A DNA stretch of 64,000 bases from Pseudideonella sakaiensis (GTDB lineage Bacteria > Pseudomonadota > Gammaproteobacteria > Burkholderiales > Burkholderiaceae_C): contig NZ_BBYR01000030.1 in NCBI RefSeq assembly GCF_001293525.1, forward strand, positions 62,001-126,000, written 5' to 3'. Under the pieces are notes generated by a model. It was not told the DNA's origin. It was given only the letters and a program-made list of their open reading frames with translations, and did no database searches. Position numbers and translations under genes: made by a program. Shown piece after piece: positions 18,151 to 27,867 of the stretch (positions within the stretch are counted from its first letter, which is position 1; every line of letters starts with the position of its first letter).

Positions 18151-18265
18151 GGGGTCCTCCGGTCTGCAGGCGGCGCTGCAGGGTCGTCTGAGAGCGGGCG
18201 GCCTGCCGCCGGCCACCGCGCTGCCTCGCGGTGGGCCCTGCGCGGGTCCTTGCGGGCGGCCGGCA

Positions 18266-19258
18266 TCACGGGCGCAGCACGAGCTTGCCGACGGTGTCCG
18301 GCGCGTCCAGCAGCGCGTGCGCGCGCCGCGCCTCGGCCAGCGGCAGCACGGTCGCACGCGGGGCGCGCACGCGGCCGCTGGCCAGCGCCTCGATCGCCGC
18401 CTGCATCAGGGCACGGCGGCGCTCGGGGTCGGCATCGAAGGCGTGCATCGAGAAGGTCCGCACCGCGAGGCTGTGGCCCAGCAGCGCGCGCAGCGTGGCG
18501 AAGACATCGGCCGAGGGCGGCCCGCCGAGCACGTTGTACGACACGGCGAGCCCGTGCGGCGCCAGCGCATGCAGGCAGGCGATGAAGAGCTCGGCTCCCA
18601 CCGGGTCGAGCGCCAGGTCGACGCCGCGGCCGTCCGTCCGCTCGCGCACGGCCGCGGCCAGCGTCGCCGGGTCCGAGGGCAGCACGTGGTCGGCACCCTG
18701 CTCGTGCAGGTGCGCGCGCTTGGCGTCGCTGCGCGCGGTGGCGATCACGGCCAGGCCCTGCGCCCGCGCCAGCTGCAGCATCGCGGAGGCGACGCCCCCG
18801 GCCGCGGCGGTCAGCAGCACGCTGCGCGGCGGCACGGCACTGCCGACGCCGAAGAGCAGGGCCTGCGCCAGCTGGAAGTTCGGAAGGCTGGCGGCATCCA
18901 CCGGGTCCAGGTCGTCCGGCAGGCGGTACAGCGCGTCGGCCGGGGCACACGCGTACTCGGCGTAGCCGCCGCCGCGCTGCGGCAGCTCGCGCGCGCTCAG
19001 CAGCACGCGTTGGCCCAGGCGCAGGCCGGCCGCGCCGGGGCCGAGCGCGTCGACCGTGCCGACCAGCTCGTTGCCCGGAATGGCCGGCAGCGGGGGCATC
19101 CACTTGTAGCGGCCGGTGCGGATCAAGGCGTCGGGCCGGCCGACGCCGATCGCCTCGGCGCGCACCCGGGCCTCGCCCGGGCCAGGCTCGGGCCTTGGCA
19201 GGTCGGTGAGTTCGAGGGCCTCGGGGCCCCCCGGCTGGCGCACGACGACGGCGAGCAT
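18266..19258 (-). CDS. zinc-free MDR alcohol dehydrogenase / quinone reductase-like
   Basis: A 330-residue medium-chain dehydrogenase/reductase. The GroES-like N-terminal half (IGVGRPDALIRTGRYKW, PAIPGNELVGTVDALG) is followed by a Rossmann domain with AAAGGVASAMLQLARAQG. The catalytic-zinc ligands of classical alcohol dehydrogenases are not evident, so it groups with NADPH:quinone or crotonyl-CoA-type reductases. It lies 58 bases after the Bug gene in the same orientation. The substrate is unknown. Confidence 0.82.
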   Translation of the reverse strand: MLAVVVRQPGGPEALELTDLPRPEPGPGEARVRAEAIGVGRPDALIRTGRYKWMPPLPAIPGNELVGTVDALGPGAAGLRLGQRVLLSARELPQRGGGYAEYACAPADALYRLPDDLDPVDAASLPNFQLAQALLFGVGSAVPPRSVLLTAAAGGVASAMLQLARAQGLAVIATARSDAKRAHLHEQGADHVLPSDPATLAAAVRERTDGRGVDLALDPVGAELFIACLHALAPHGLAVSYNVLGGPPSADVFATLRALLGHSLAVRTFSMHAFDADPERRRALMQAAIEALASGRVRAPRATVLPLAEARRAHALLDAPDTVGKLVLRP

Positions 19259-19316
19259 GCGGTTCTCCGGGCTCAGCGCTGAAAACCTTGCACGGGGACC
19301 TGGCGGGGAGCCGGCT

Positions 19317-20285
19317 TCACAGCCGCTGGATGCGCGCGTCGGCGATCACGCGGCTCCACTTCTGCACCTCGGCGGCGACCATCGCGGTCATCTCCTGCGG
19401 GCTGCTGCCGCGCGCCTCGCCGCCCATCTCCTCGAGGCGGCTGCGCACGGTGGGCAGCTGCAGGGCCTTCTGGGTCTCGGCATGCAGTCGCTCGACGATC
19501 GGCTGCGGCGTGCCGGCCGGCAGCATCCAGCCGGCCCAGGACCGCACGTCGAAGCCGGCCACGCCCTGCTCGGCGACCGTCGGCAGCTCGGGCATGCCGG
19601 CCCAGCGGGCCGGGCCGGTGGTGGCCACCGGCCGCAGCTTGCCGGCCTTGATCTGCGGCAGCGCGGCCGTCGCCGGTGCGATCACCATCGGCACCTCGTT
19701 GCCCAGCAGCGCGGTGAGGGAGGCCGCGTCACCGCGGAAGGGCACGTGCAGCATCGGGATGCCGGCCGACTTGCCGAGCAGCTCGCCGACCAGGTGGTGC
19801 GTCGAGCCCACGCCGGCCGAGCCGTAGGCGATGCCGCCGTTCGTCGCCTTCGCCTGCGCCGCCACCTCGGCCAGCGTGCGCAGGTTCGACGCGGGGTTGA
19901 CCAGCAGCAGGAAGGGAAAGAAGGTGATCGTCGACACCATCTGGAAGCTGCCGACCGTCTGGTAAGGCAGCTTCTCGTAGAGCGCTCCCGCGACGGCATG
20001 TCCGCCGGTCGCCAGCAGCAGCGTGTGGCCGTCGGGCGCGGCGCGGGCCACGGCGGCCGACGCGAGGGTGCCGCCGGCGCCGGTCACCGCCTCGACGACG
20101 ATCGGCTGGCCCAGGCCCCTGGCCATCTCCGCGCCGAGCAGGCGGGCGATGGTGTCGGCATTGCCGCCTGCGGCGAAGCCCTGCAGGGCCTTCAAGGGGC
20201 GGGCGGGCCAGGTCTCGGCTCGGGCGGCGAGCGGGGCGGCCAGGCTGGCCAGCCCCGCCGCGAGCAGGTCGCGGCGCTGGATCAT
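19317..20285 (-). CDS. Bug-type tripartite tricarboxylate transporter binding protein
   Basis: A 322-residue periplasmic binding protein. The N-terminus QRRDLLAAGLASLAAPLAARA is a signal with a twin-Arg-like start. PLKALQGFAAGGNADTIARLL and GAGGTLASAAVARAAPDGHTLL are classic Bug family segments. These proteins bind carboxylates for TctABC uptake or simply sense them; the TctAB permease is not here, so this is one of the many orphan Bug proteins of Burkholderiales. The inner ATG at 20285 is preferred over the frame start at 20321 because it directly precedes the signal. Confidence 0.88.
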   Translation of the reverse strand: MIQRRDLLAAGLASLAAPLAARAETWPARPLKALQGFAAGGNADTIARLLGAEMARGLGQPIVVEAVTGAGGTLASAAVARAAPDGHTLLLATGGHAVAGALYEKLPYQTVGSFQMVSTITFFPFLLLVNPASNLRTLAEVAAQAKATNGGIAYGSAGVGSTHHLVGELLGKSAGIPMLHVPFRGDAASLTALLGNEVPMVIAPATAALPQIKAGKLRPVATTGPARWAGMPELPTVAEQGVAGFDVRSWAGWMLPAGTPQPIVERLHAETQKALQLPTVRSRLEEMGGEARGSSPQEMTAMVAAEVQKWSRVIADARIQRL

Positions 20286-20355
20286 CGGTGTCTCCGGATG
20301 CGTTGTCGTCGCCGCCGTCACCGGCGCCGAGGCGCCGCTGCGGAGGCGTTCGTCT

Positions 20356-21216
20356 TCAGGCCTGCGCGACCACCGGGTTGCGCAGCGTGCCGATGGCCTC
20401 GATCTCGACCTCGACGGTGTCGCCGGGCCGCATGAAGCGCGGCGGCTTGCGGCTCCAGCCGACGCCGGCGGGCGTGCCGGTCACGATCACGTCGCCGGGC
20501 ACCAGCGTGAAGATGGTCGACGCGTAGGCGATCAGCCGCGGGATCGGGAAGATCATGTGGCCGGTGTGGCTGTCCTGCACCGTCTCGCCGTTCAGGCGCG
20601 TGCGCAGCCGCAGTGCGCGGCCCGGCGCGATCTCGTCGGCCGTGACCATCCACGGGCCGAAGGCGCCGGTGCCTTCGAAGTTCTTGCCCGAGGCGATCTG
20701 CTTCGCGTGGAACTGCCACTCGCGCACGCTGGCGTCGTTGTAGACCGAGTAGCCGGCCACGTGCGCCCAGGCCTCGGACTCGGGGATGTCGCGGCCGCCC
20801 GCACCGATCACCACCGCCAGCTCGCCTTCCCAGTCCAGCGATTCGGAGACCCGGGGCCGCACGATGGGCGCATCGTGCGCGACCTGCGAGCGCCAGACGC
20901 GCAGGAAGATCGGCGGCTGCTCGGACAGCTCGCGCTGCATGCCGGCGGCCAGCACCTCCTGGTGGTGGTCCATGTAGTTGCGCACCGCGCAGACGATCTT
21001 CTCCGGCCGCGGAATCACCGGCAGCAGCGTGAGCCCGGCCAGCGGCAGCTCGGCCGCCAGGCCGCGCACCAGCGCGTCACGCTCGGCGAAGCCTGGGCTG
21101 CCGATGAAGGCGGCGAGGGTGGCCTGCCCGCTGCGCTCGGCCAGCGGTGCCACGCCGTCCCCGACGACGACCCCCCAGCCTTCGTGGCCCTGGTGCAGGT
21201 AGGACAGCAGCTTCAT
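20356..21216 (-). CDS. fumarylacetoacetate hydrolase family protein
   Basis: A 286-residue enzyme. RPEKIVCAVRNYMDHHQE opens the catalytic domain; DWEGELAVVIG carries the metal-binding acidic residues; YNDASVREWQFHAKQIASGKNFEGTGAFGPWMV and VIVTGTPAGVG complete the signature of the FAH superfamily. Members cleave C-C bonds in beta-diketo acids or decarboxylate oxaloacetate and act as ring-cleavage downstream hydrolases. It is first in the FAH-Bug-MDR-VOC cluster and sits downstream of a GntR gene. The upstream region at 21232-21265 is an AT-rich island with an operator-like site. Confidence 0.88.
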   Translation of the reverse strand: MKLLSYLHQGHEGWGVVVGDGVAPLAERSGQATLAAFIGSPGFAERDALVRGLAAELPLAGLTLLPVIPRPEKIVCAVRNYMDHHQEVLAAGMQRELSEQPPIFLRVWRSQVAHDAPIVRPRVSESLDWEGELAVVIGAGGRDIPESEAWAHVAGYSVYNDASVREWQFHAKQIASGKNFEGTGAFGPWMVTADEIAPGRALRLRTRLNGETVQDSHTGHMIFPIPRLIAYASTIFTLVPGDVIVTGTPAGVGWSRKPPRFMRPGDTVEVEIEAIGTLRNPVVAQA

Positions 21217-21252
21217 GTGCGCTCCGGAGTGGAATATGCGCCATTCTATGTT

Positions 21253-21262
21253 TTGTGCATAA
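21253..21262. promoter_or_regulatory. possible operator of the GntR regulator
   Basis: TTGTGCATAA differs at one position from the palindrome TTGTGCACAA. It lies in the only clearly AT-rich stretch between the GntR gene and the fumarylacetoacetate hydrolase-like gene, 37 bases before the latter. Short palindromes of this sort bind FadR-type GntR regulators. Weak support. Confidence 0.35.
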
Positions 21263-21404
21263 AAAATGGAATCGAGCGTAAACCCGGATGGCCGGCCGGA
21301 CGCGAAGGCGGCGGCAACGACGGACGGACGAGCGGCAGCGGCCGCGCCCCGGGGATCGGGGCGCGGCGGGAAGCGGGCGTCAGGCCGCCGGGCGGCGGCG
21401 CGTG

Positions 21405-22088
21405 TCAGCGCTCGCTGCGGCCGGTGGCGGCGAAGGCCGCCTCCACCTGGCGCAGCGTGCCGCGGATGTGCTCGCCCAGCAGCGCGCAGGCCGTGGCCGC
21501 GTCGCGCTGCAGCGTGGCGTCCATCAGGCGCCGGTGGTCGGCGCTCTTGCGGCGGGCCTGGGTGCGGTGGCGCGCCGCGAAGCGGCGGTAGCGTTCGGCC
21601 TGGTCGAACAGGCTCGCGCTCCAGGCCTTCAGCCGCATCGACGCGCAGGCGGCCAGCATCGCGGCGTGGAAGTCGCGGTGCAGCGCGCTCCAGCCGTCGT
21701 CGAGGATCAGCGGGCCGTCGGACAGGCGCGACTCCACCTTCTCCAGCCGATGGAAGGCCGCGACGATGCCGGCCTCCCAGGCGTCGTCGCCGGCGCGGAT
21801 GGCCTCGTCCAGGGCCGGCAGGTCCAGCGTCAGGCGCAGGCGCGTGATGTCCCGCAGGTCCTCGGCCGACATCGCCGCCACGCGGAAACCGCGGCGCTCG
21901 TCGGCCCGCACGAGGCCTTCCTGAGAGAGCCGGCTCAGGGCCTCGCGCAGCGGGCTGCTGGAGCAGCCGTAGGTGTCCTGCAGTTCATCGACCTTCAGCT
22001 TGCTGCCGGGCGCATGGCGGCCGGTCAGCACGTCGTGGCGCAGGCGCTGGAAGGCCTGATCGACGAGCGGCGGTGCGGGGTCGGGCAT
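21405..22088 (-). CDS. GntR-family regulator, FadR/FCD subfamily
   Basis: A 227-residue protein: winged helix (about residues 8-72; LKVDELQDTYGCSSSPLREALSRLSQEGLV is the recognition part) and a C-terminal all-helical FCD ligand domain with metal-binding His residues (LHRDFHAAML and DHRRLMDA). It probably represses the downstream FAH-Bug-MDR-VOC cluster and releases on binding a carboxylic acid. The start is the ATG at 22088. Confidence 0.87.
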   Translation of the reverse strand: MPDPAPPLVDQAFQRLRHDVLTGRHAPGSKLKVDELQDTYGCSSSPLREALSRLSQEGLVRADERRGFRVAAMSAEDLRDITRLRLTLDLPALDEAIRAGDDAWEAGIVAAFHRLEKVESRLSDGPLILDDGWSALHRDFHAAMLAACASMRLKAWSASLFDQAERYRRFAARHRTQARRKSADHRRLMDATLQRDAATACALLGEHIRGTLRQVEAAFAATGRSER

Positions 22089-22170
22089 GGGTCCGCCTTT
22101 TCTGCGTGGTGCGCATTCTAGGCACCGAGCGCGCCCTTCGCCGCCGCCCGTCGCGCGGCGCCCGCCGCGC

Positions 22171-23370
22171 TCAGCTGAACGCCGCGATCCCCGTGATCGC
22201 CCGCCCCAGGATCAGCGCATGCACGTCGTGCGTGCCCTCGTAGGTGTTCACCACCTCGAGGTTGACCAGGTGGCGCGCCACGCCGAACTCGTCGCTGATG
22301 CCGTTGCCGCCGAGCATGTCGCGCGCGGTGCGGGCGATGTCCAGCGCCTTGCCGCAGCTGTTGCGCTTCAGGATGCTGGTGATCTCGACCGACGCCGTGC
22401 CCTCGTCCTTCATGCGCCCCAGCCGCAGGCAGGCCTGCAGGCCGAGCGCGATCTCGGTCTGCATGTCGGCCAGCTTCTTCTGCACCAGCTGGTTGGCGGC
22501 CAGCGGGCGGCCGAACTGGCGGCGGTCCAGCGTGTACTGGCGGGCGGTGTGGAAGCAGAACTCGGCGGCGCCCAGCGCGCCCCAGGCGATGCCGTAGCGC
22601 GCGGAGTTCAGGCAGGTGAAGGGGCCCTTCAGGCCGCGCACCTCGGGGAAGGCGTTCTCCTCGGGGCAGAACACGCCGTCCATCACGATCTCGCCGGTCA
22701 GGCTGGCGCGCAGGCCGACCTTGCCGTGCACCGCGGGGGCGCTCAGCCCCTTCCAGCCCTTCTCCAGGATGAAGCCGCGGATCTGCCCCGCATCGTCCTT
22801 GGCCCAGACGACGAAGACGTCGGCGATCGGGCTGTTGGTGATCCACATCTTGGCGCCGGTGAGCGAATAGCCGCCGTCGACCTTCTTCGCGCGGGTGACC
22901 ATGCTGCCGGGGTCGGAGCCGTGGTCGGGTTCGGTCAGGCCGAAGCAGCCGATCCACTCGCCGCGCGCGAGCTTCGGCAGGTACTTCTGCTTCTGCGCCT
23001 CGCTGCCGAACTCGAAGATCGGGACCATCACCAGCGAGGACTGGACGCTCATCATCGAGCGGTAGCCCGAGTCCACGTGCTCCACCTCGCGCGCGACCAG
23101 GCCGTAGCAGACATAGTTCAGGCCCGCGCCGCCGTAGGCCTCGGGGATGGTCGGGCCCAGCAGGCCGAGCTCGCCCATCTCGCGGAAGATCGCCGGGTCG
23201 GTCTTCTCGTGGCGGAAGGCCTCGAGCACGCGTGGCGCGAGGCGCTCCTGGCAGTAGCTGCGCGCGGCGTCGCGCACCGCGCGCTCGTCGTCGCTCAGCT
23301 GCTGGTCCAGCAGCAGCGGGTCGTCCCAGTGGAAGCGGGCGGGGGCGGAGGCGGTGTGAGCGGAGGGCAT
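22171..23370 (-). CDS. gcdH: glutaryl-CoA dehydrogenase
   Basis: A 399-residue acyl-CoA dehydrogenase. [37 protein letters not shown] (FAD and substrate binding), [19 protein letters not shown], and the catalytic Glu in [19 protein letters not shown] (about residue 378) all match GcdH, which oxidatively decarboxylates glutaryl-CoA to crotonyl-CoA in lysine, tryptophan and aromatic degradation. Length fits the family. It is divergent from a LysR gene, the usual gcdR-gcdH arrangement. The usual CoA-transferase neighbour is not seen here. Confidence 0.92.
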   Translation of the reverse strand: MPSAHTASAPARFHWDDPLLLDQQLSDDERAVRDAARSYCQERLAPRVLEAFRHEKTDPAIFREMGELGLLGPTIPEAYGGAGLNYVCYGLVAREVEHVDSGYRSMMSVQSSLVMVPIFEFGSEAQKQKYLPKLARGEWIGCFGLTEPDHGSDPGSMVTRAKKVDGGYSLTGAKMWITNSPIADVFVVWAKDDAGQIRGFILEKGWKGLSAPAVHGKVGLRASLTGEIVMDGVFCPEENAFPEVRGLKGPFTCLNSARYGIAWGALGAAEFCFHTARQYTLDRRQFGRPLAANQLVQKKLADMQTEIALGLQACLRLGRMKDEGTASVEITSILKRNSCGKALDIARTARDMLGGNGISDEFGVARHLVNLEVVNTYEGTHDVHALILGRAITGIAAFS

Positions 23371-23509
23371 GGGCAGGGCCGTTCGTGTCGACGCGGGATC
23401 CGGCACTCTACGGGCCGGCCCGGGCCCGGGCAACCGATTTGTGTGCACCCACTCGTGAGCGTTCCGCACAGGACGGGCAGTCGGCGCCCGGTGCGGCGAG
23501 AATCGCCGG

Positions 23510-24592
23510 ATGCGGCGCAAGCTTCCCTCCACCGTGGCCCTGGCCGCCTTCGAGGCCGCCGCGCGCCACCAGAGCTACACCAAGGCGGCGCAGGAGCTGT
23601 CCGTCACCCAGGGCGCGGTGTGCCGCCAGATCGCCGCGCTCGAGGCCTTCCTCGGCGTGCGCCTGTTCCAGCGCAGCCGCCGTGGCGTCGCGCTGACCGA
23701 GGCCGGCAGCGGCTACGCCCGGCAGGTGCGGCTGCGCCTCGACGAGGTCGAGCGCGATGCGCTGCTGCTGATGGCCGACGGCGGGCCGGGGGCCGCGCTC
23801 GAGCTGGGCGTGGTGCCCACCTTCGCCACCCGCTGGCTGCTGCCGCGCCTGGGCCGCTTCCGCGCCGCCCATCCCGGTGTGCAGGTCCACCTGCATGCCC
23901 AGACCCGGCCCTTCCTGTTCGACGGCACGCCCTACGACGCCGCGATCCACGTCGGCAGCGCGCCCTGGCCCGGCACCACCGGCCACCGCCTGATGGACGA
24001 GGGCGTGCTGCCGGTCTGCGCGCCGGCGCTGGCCGCCGCCCGCCGCTGCTTCGGCGCGGCCGACTGGGCCGGGCAGACGCTGCTGCACCAGAGCACGCGC
24101 CCGCACGCCTGGCGCGAGTGGTTCGCCGCCCAGGGCCTGCAGGTGGACGGCGACATGGCCGGCCCGCGCATGGAGCTGCTGTCGATGCTGGCCGAGGCCG
24201 CGGTGCACGGCCAGGGCATCGCGCTGCTGCCGCCCTTCCTGATCGGTGACGAGCTCGCGTCGGGCCGCCTGGTGCCGGTCGCCGAGGCGCCGGTGCCCAG
24301 CGGCCGGCGCTACTACCTGATCGTGCCGGAGCACAAGGCCGGCCGGCCGGCGCTGCAGGCCTTCGAAGCCTGGCTGCGCGCCGAGGCCGCGGCGGTGGAC
24401 GCGGTGGGCTATGCCGCCGCGGCAGGCGGCCCCGGCGGCTCCGGCTCCGCCGCCGACGCCGGCGGGATCGACGGCGCCGGCCAGGCCGGCGGCAGCACTT
24501 CCGACGAGCACGCGTCGAGTGCGCGCAGCACGGCGTCCCAGCCGTGCCGCGGCGCCCAGCCGAGCACGGCGCGCGCCCGAGCGGGGTCGTAG
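23510..24592 (+). CDS. LysR-family regulator next to gcdH
   Basis: A 360-residue LysR protein with an N-terminal winged helix ([22 protein letters not shown]) and a periplasmic-binding-like effector domain ([18 protein letters not shown]). It resembles the GcvA/GcdR group and is divergent from gcdH, so it probably activates that gene in response to a glutarate-related signal. The domain normally ends near residue 305; here the frame continues through about 55 Ala/Gly/Ser-rich residues that run antisense into the neighbouring epimerase gene, giving a 184-base tail-to-tail overlap. Confidence 0.85.
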   Translation: MRRKLPSTVALAAFEAAARHQSYTKAAQELSVTQGAVCRQIAALEAFLGVRLFQRSRRGVALTEAGSGYARQVRLRLDEVERDALLLMADGGPGAALELGVVPTFATRWLLPRLGRFRAAHPGVQVHLHAQTRPFLFDGTPYDAAIHVGSAPWPGTTGHRLMDEGVLPVCAPALAAARRCFGAADWAGQTLLHQSTRPHAWREWFAAQGLQVDGDMAGPRMELLSMLAEAAVHGQGIALLPPFLIGDELASGRLVPVAEAPVPSGRRYYLIVPEHKAGRPALQAFEAWLRAEAAAVDAVGYAAAAGGPGGSGSAADAGGIDGAGQAGGSTSDEHASSARSTASQPCRGAQPSTARARAGS

Positions 24593-25359
24593 ACCCGGTC
24601 GATCCGGGCCGGCAGCGCCCAGCCGCGGGCCGCGAAGGCCGCGACCAGGTCCGGCGCACGCTGCCGCAGCACCGCGGCCGCGTCCTGCCAGAGCGCCGGG
24701 GCGTCCTCGGGCAGGAAGGGCGTGGCGCCCGACACGACGAAGCAGCGCACCTGGCCCGGCGGGCCCGGCCGCGCCAGCGCCAGCGCATGCGCCGCGGCGA
24801 CGTCGCGCGCATCGACGCCGCGGTGCAGCCGGTAGACCGCCATCGCCGACGCCGGCTCGGGGAAACAGCGCGACATGCGCAGCACGGTCACCGCCAGGCC
24901 GTGCGCCGACGCGGCCTCGGCCAGCACCGCCTCGGCCGCGAGCTTGCTGCGGTGGTAGACATCGCGCGGCGCGGGCGGCGTGTCCTCGTCGACCCAGCCG
25001 GCGCGGCCGGGCGGCGTCGACGCCGCGCCGTAGAGCGCGGTGGTGCTGGTGTAGACCACCTGCCGCACGCCCGCGGCCGCCGCGCAGCGCAGCAGGCGGC
25101 GCGTGGCGGCCACGTTGATGCGCTCGAACTCGGCGTCCGGCACGCGGCCGACCTGCGGCGCGTGCAGCGCGGCGGTGTGCACCAGCGCCTGCCGGCCCGC
25201 GAGCGCGCGTTCGAGCAGCGCCTCGTCGTCGAGCTCGCCGACCCACTGGGCCGTCGACGAGGGCGCGCGGTCCAGCCCGGCCACCGGACCGGTGCGGGCA
25301 AGGCGGACCCAGACCGCGCGGCCGACGCGCCCGCTCGCGCCGGTGACGAGCACGCTCAT
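24409..25359 (-). CDS. NAD-dependent epimerase/dehydratase family protein
   Basis: A 316-residue extended short-chain dehydrogenase. The N-terminal nucleotide-binding motif TGASGRVGRAV is followed by the catalytic YxxxK in DVYHRSKLAAE and Ser/Thr in VVYTSTTALYG. Substrate binding residues point to a sugar nucleotide or a similar compound, but no sugar pathway is near. The last 25 residues are Pro/Ala-rich and overlap the end of the LysR gene. It lies about 100 bases after an ABC-importer binding-protein gene in the same direction. Confidence 0.82.
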   Translation of the reverse strand: MSVLVTGASGRVGRAVWVRLARTGPVAGLDRAPSSTAQWVGELDDEALLERALAGRQALVHTAALHAPQVGRVPDAEFERINVAATRRLLRCAAAAGVRQVVYTSTTALYGAASTPPGRAGWVDEDTPPAPRDVYHRSKLAAEAVLAEAASAHGLAVTVLRMSRCFPEPASAMAVYRLHRGVDARDVAAAHALALARPGPPGQVRCFVVSGATPFLPEDAPALWQDAAAVLRQRAPDLVAAFAARGWALPARIDRVYDPARARAVLGWAPRHGWDAVLRALDACSSEVLPPAWPAPSIPPASAAEPEPPGPPAAAA

Positions 25360-25462
25360 CGGGCCCGCGCCGTTCGACGCATGCCGGGGTGGGGGCCGGG
25401 CGCGGCCCGGCGGGCGCGCCGGAGGTCCTCGCCGCCCGCGACGCGGCCGCGCCGGCGCGGGC

Positions 25463-26962
25463 TCACTGCCACCGCAGCGCTGCCAGGTCGTTCGCGAACA
25501 CCGGCGAGCTGCTCCAGACGCCGACCAGGCCCTTGCGCGACACGGCGAACTGCGGGAGCTGGAACAGCCAGGCGCTGGCTGCATCGTCGGCCAGCTGGCG
25601 CTGCAGGTCGCCGATCAGCGCCAGCCGCAGCCGCGGCTCGGTGGTCGCGGCGAACTTCGCGTAGAGCGTGCGGTAGGCGGCGCTGTCGTAGCCGTGGTAG
25701 TAGGCCGGGTCGGCGTAGCGGTCCAGGTCGAGCGGCTCGACGTGGCTGATCAGCGTCAGGTCGAACTGGCCTTTGAACGGGCCGGCGAGCCACTGCGCCC
25801 ATTCCACGTTCTCGATCTTCGCGACGATGCCGACCTGGGCCAGCTGGGCCGCGACGATCTCGCCGCCCTTGCGAGCGTACTGCGGTGGCGGCAGCGAGAG
25901 GGTGACCTGCAGCGGCAACGCCACGCCGGCCTCCTTCAGCAGCGCCCGCGCGCGCTGCGGGTCGTGCGGGCTCTTGCCGGTGAGGTCGACGTAGCCCGCG
26001 TCGCTCGGCACCAGGTGGCTGCCGATCGGCGTGCCGTGGCCCTCCATCGCGCCGTCGATGATGGCGCGGCGGTCCAGCGCGGCGGCCACCGCGCGGCGCA
26101 CGCGCACGTCGTCGAAGGGCTTGCGGCGGTGGTTCATCGCCAGCAGCGTCTTGCCCTCGGTGCCGCCGACGACCACCTGGAAGCGCGGGTCGCGGCGGAA
26201 CTGCTCGAGGTTCTGCGGCGCGCCGAAGCGCGGCATCGCGTCGATGTCGCCGGCCAGCAGCGCCGCCACCTGGGCCGCCGGGTCGGCGATGAAGCGGTAG
26301 GTCACGCGCTTCAGCGCGACGCGCCCGGCCTCGCGCCAGGCCTCGTTCTTCAGCAGCGTGATCGAACTGCCCTTGGTCCAGCTGCCGAAGCGGTAGGGCC
26401 CGGTGCCGACCGGGCGGCTGGCGGCGCTGGCCGCGCTCTTCGGGTCGAGGATCACGGCGGTCGCCTCGCCGAGGCGGAACGGGAAGTTCGCGTCGGGCTG
26501 GTTCAGCACCACGATCACCGTGTAGCGGTCGGGCGTCTCGATGCGGGCGATGTTGTCGAACACCGCCTTCTTCGCCTTGTTGGTGCTGTCGGCCGCCTTC
26601 GCGCGCTCGAAGCTGAACTTCACGTCGCTGGCGTCGAAGTCCTCGCCATCGTGGAACTTCACGCCGCGCCGCAGCTTGAAGGCATAGACCTTGCCGTCGG
26701 GATCGATGCCCCAGCTCTCGGCCAGCAGCGGCGAGACCCGGCCGTCCATGCCGATCTTCGTCAGGCCCTCGAAGACGCTGGTGTGCACCACCTCGCCGAT
26801 CGCCGCCGCCGATGCGACGGTCGGGTCCAGGCCCGGCGCGGGCTCGAGCGTCATGCCGAGGACGACCGCGTCGCGGCGCGACTGGGCCGCGGCCGGCGCG
26901 GCCGCGAGGGCGGCCCCGAGCAGCAGGGCGGTGGCGGCGATCCAGCGGTTCGGCAGGGGCAT
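25463..26962 (-). CDS. peptide/nickel-type ABC transporter substrate-binding protein (SBP family 5)
   Basis: A 499-residue periplasmic binding protein with a signal peptide (1-27, AAPAAAQS). GLDPTVASAAAIGEVVHTSVFEGL, LAESWGIDPDGKVYAFKLRRGVKFHDG, and GTGPYRFGSWTKG are the SBP family 5 signature. It delivers an oligopeptide or similar ligand to the DppBCDF-like permease encoded just upstream on the same strand. The start ATG has GAGGAG six bases before it. Confidence 0.9.
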   Translation of the reverse strand: MPLPNRWIAATALLLGAALAAAPAAAQSRRDAVVLGMTLEPAPGLDPTVASAAAIGEVVHTSVFEGLTKIGMDGRVSPLLAESWGIDPDGKVYAFKLRRGVKFHDGEDFDASDVKFSFERAKAADSTNKAKKAVFDNIARIETPDRYTVIVVLNQPDANFPFRLGEATAVILDPKSAASAASRPVGTGPYRFGSWTKGSSITLLKNEAWREAGRVALKRVTYRFIADPAAQVAALLAGDIDAMPRFGAPQNLEQFRRDPRFQVVVGGTEGKTLLAMNHRRKPFDDVRVRRAVAAALDRRAIIDGAMEGHGTPIGSHLVPSDAGYVDLTGKSPHDPQRARALLKEAGVALPLQVTLSLPPPQYARKGGEIVAAQLAQVGIVAKIENVEWAQWLAGPFKGQFDLTLISHVEPLDLDRYADPAYYHGYDSAAYRTLYAKFAATTEPRLRLALIGDLQRQLADDAASAWLFQLPQFAVSRKGLVGVWSSSPVFANDLAALRWQ

Positions 26963-27051
26963 GCGGGGCTCCTCGGTCAGGGTTCGGGCACGCGGCGCTG
27001 GACGCATGCCGCGTGGGACTGTAAGAGATCGACCGGGCGGCCCGCGGTTCC

Positions 27052-27867
27052 TCAGGCCCAGGGCCCGCGCGGCAGCGCATCCAGCAGCTGCCGCGTCGCC
27101 GGGTGCGCCGGCACGTCGAACAGCGCGGCCGGCGGGCCCTGCTCGACGAGGCGCCCGCCGTCCAGCACCGCGACCGCGTCGCACAGGTGGGCCACCACCG
27201 CGAGGTCGTGGCTGATCAGCAGGTAGCTCAGGCCGTGTGAGGCGCGCAGGTCCTGCAGCAGGTTGAGCACCTGCGCCTGCACCGAGACGTCGAGCGCGCT
27301 GACCGGCTCGTCGGCCACGATCAGGCGCGGCCGCGTGATCAGCGCCCGGGCGATCGCGATGCGCTGGCGCTGGCCGCCGGAGAACTCGTGCGGGTAGCGG
27401 CGCGCGTCGTCCGGGTGCAGCCCGACGGCGGCGAGCGCCTCGGCCACCCGCTCGCCGCCCTCCTGGGCCGCGACGCGCGGCGGCAGCGGCTCGGCCACGC
27501 TGTCGCCGACGCGGCGGCGCGGATCGAGCGAGCCGTAGGGGTCCTGGAACACCATCTGGAAGCCGCGACGGGCGCTGCGCAGCGCGGCCGGCGGCAGCGC
27601 ATGCAGGTCCTGCCCGGCCAGCCGCACCCGGCCGGCGCTCGGCCGCTCCAGCGCCATCACCAGCCGCGCCAGCGTCGACTTGCCCGAGCCCGACGCACCG
27701 ACGATGCCCAGCGAACGGCCGGCCTCGAGCGTGAAGGAGACGTCCTGCAGCGCCGCCAGCCGGGGCGCGCGCTGCCAGGGCCGCGGCCGCGGCAGCGGGT
27801 AGTCCTTCGACAGGCCCTCGACGGCCAGCAACGGTGCGGTCTGCGGCGCGGCCTGCGGTGCCGTCAT
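27052..27867 (-). CDS. ABC transporter ATPase, OppF/DppF-like
   Basis: A 271-residue ATPase: Walker A GASGSGKST, Q-loop FQDPYGSLDPR, signature SGGQRQRIAIARAL, Walker B LIVADEPVSALD, and the H-loop LISHDL. It shows the C-terminal layout of the OppF/DppF group, without the long Cys-rich tail. Start ATG overlaps the stop of the OppD-like gene by four bases (ATGA). It powers the peptide-type importer. Confidence 0.9.
   Translation of the reverse strand: MTAPQAAPQTAPLLAVEGLSKDYPLPRPRPWQRAPRLAALQDVSFTLEAGRSLGIVGASGSGKSTLARLVMALERPSAGRVRLAGQDLHALPPAALRSARRGFQMVFQDPYGSLDPRRRVGDSVAEPLPPRVAAQEGGERVAEALAAVGLHPDDARRYPHEFSGGQRQRIAIARALITRPRLIVADEPVSALDVSVQAQVLNLLQDLRASHGLSYLLISHDLAVVAHLCDAVAVLDGGRLVEQGPPAALFDVPAHPATRQLLDALPRGPWA

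Noticed and set aside
22089-22130. GCGCATTCTA before the GntR gene as a shared operator with GCGCCATTCTA near 21237
   Set aside because: The two differ by an inserted base and are not palindromic; too weak to call.
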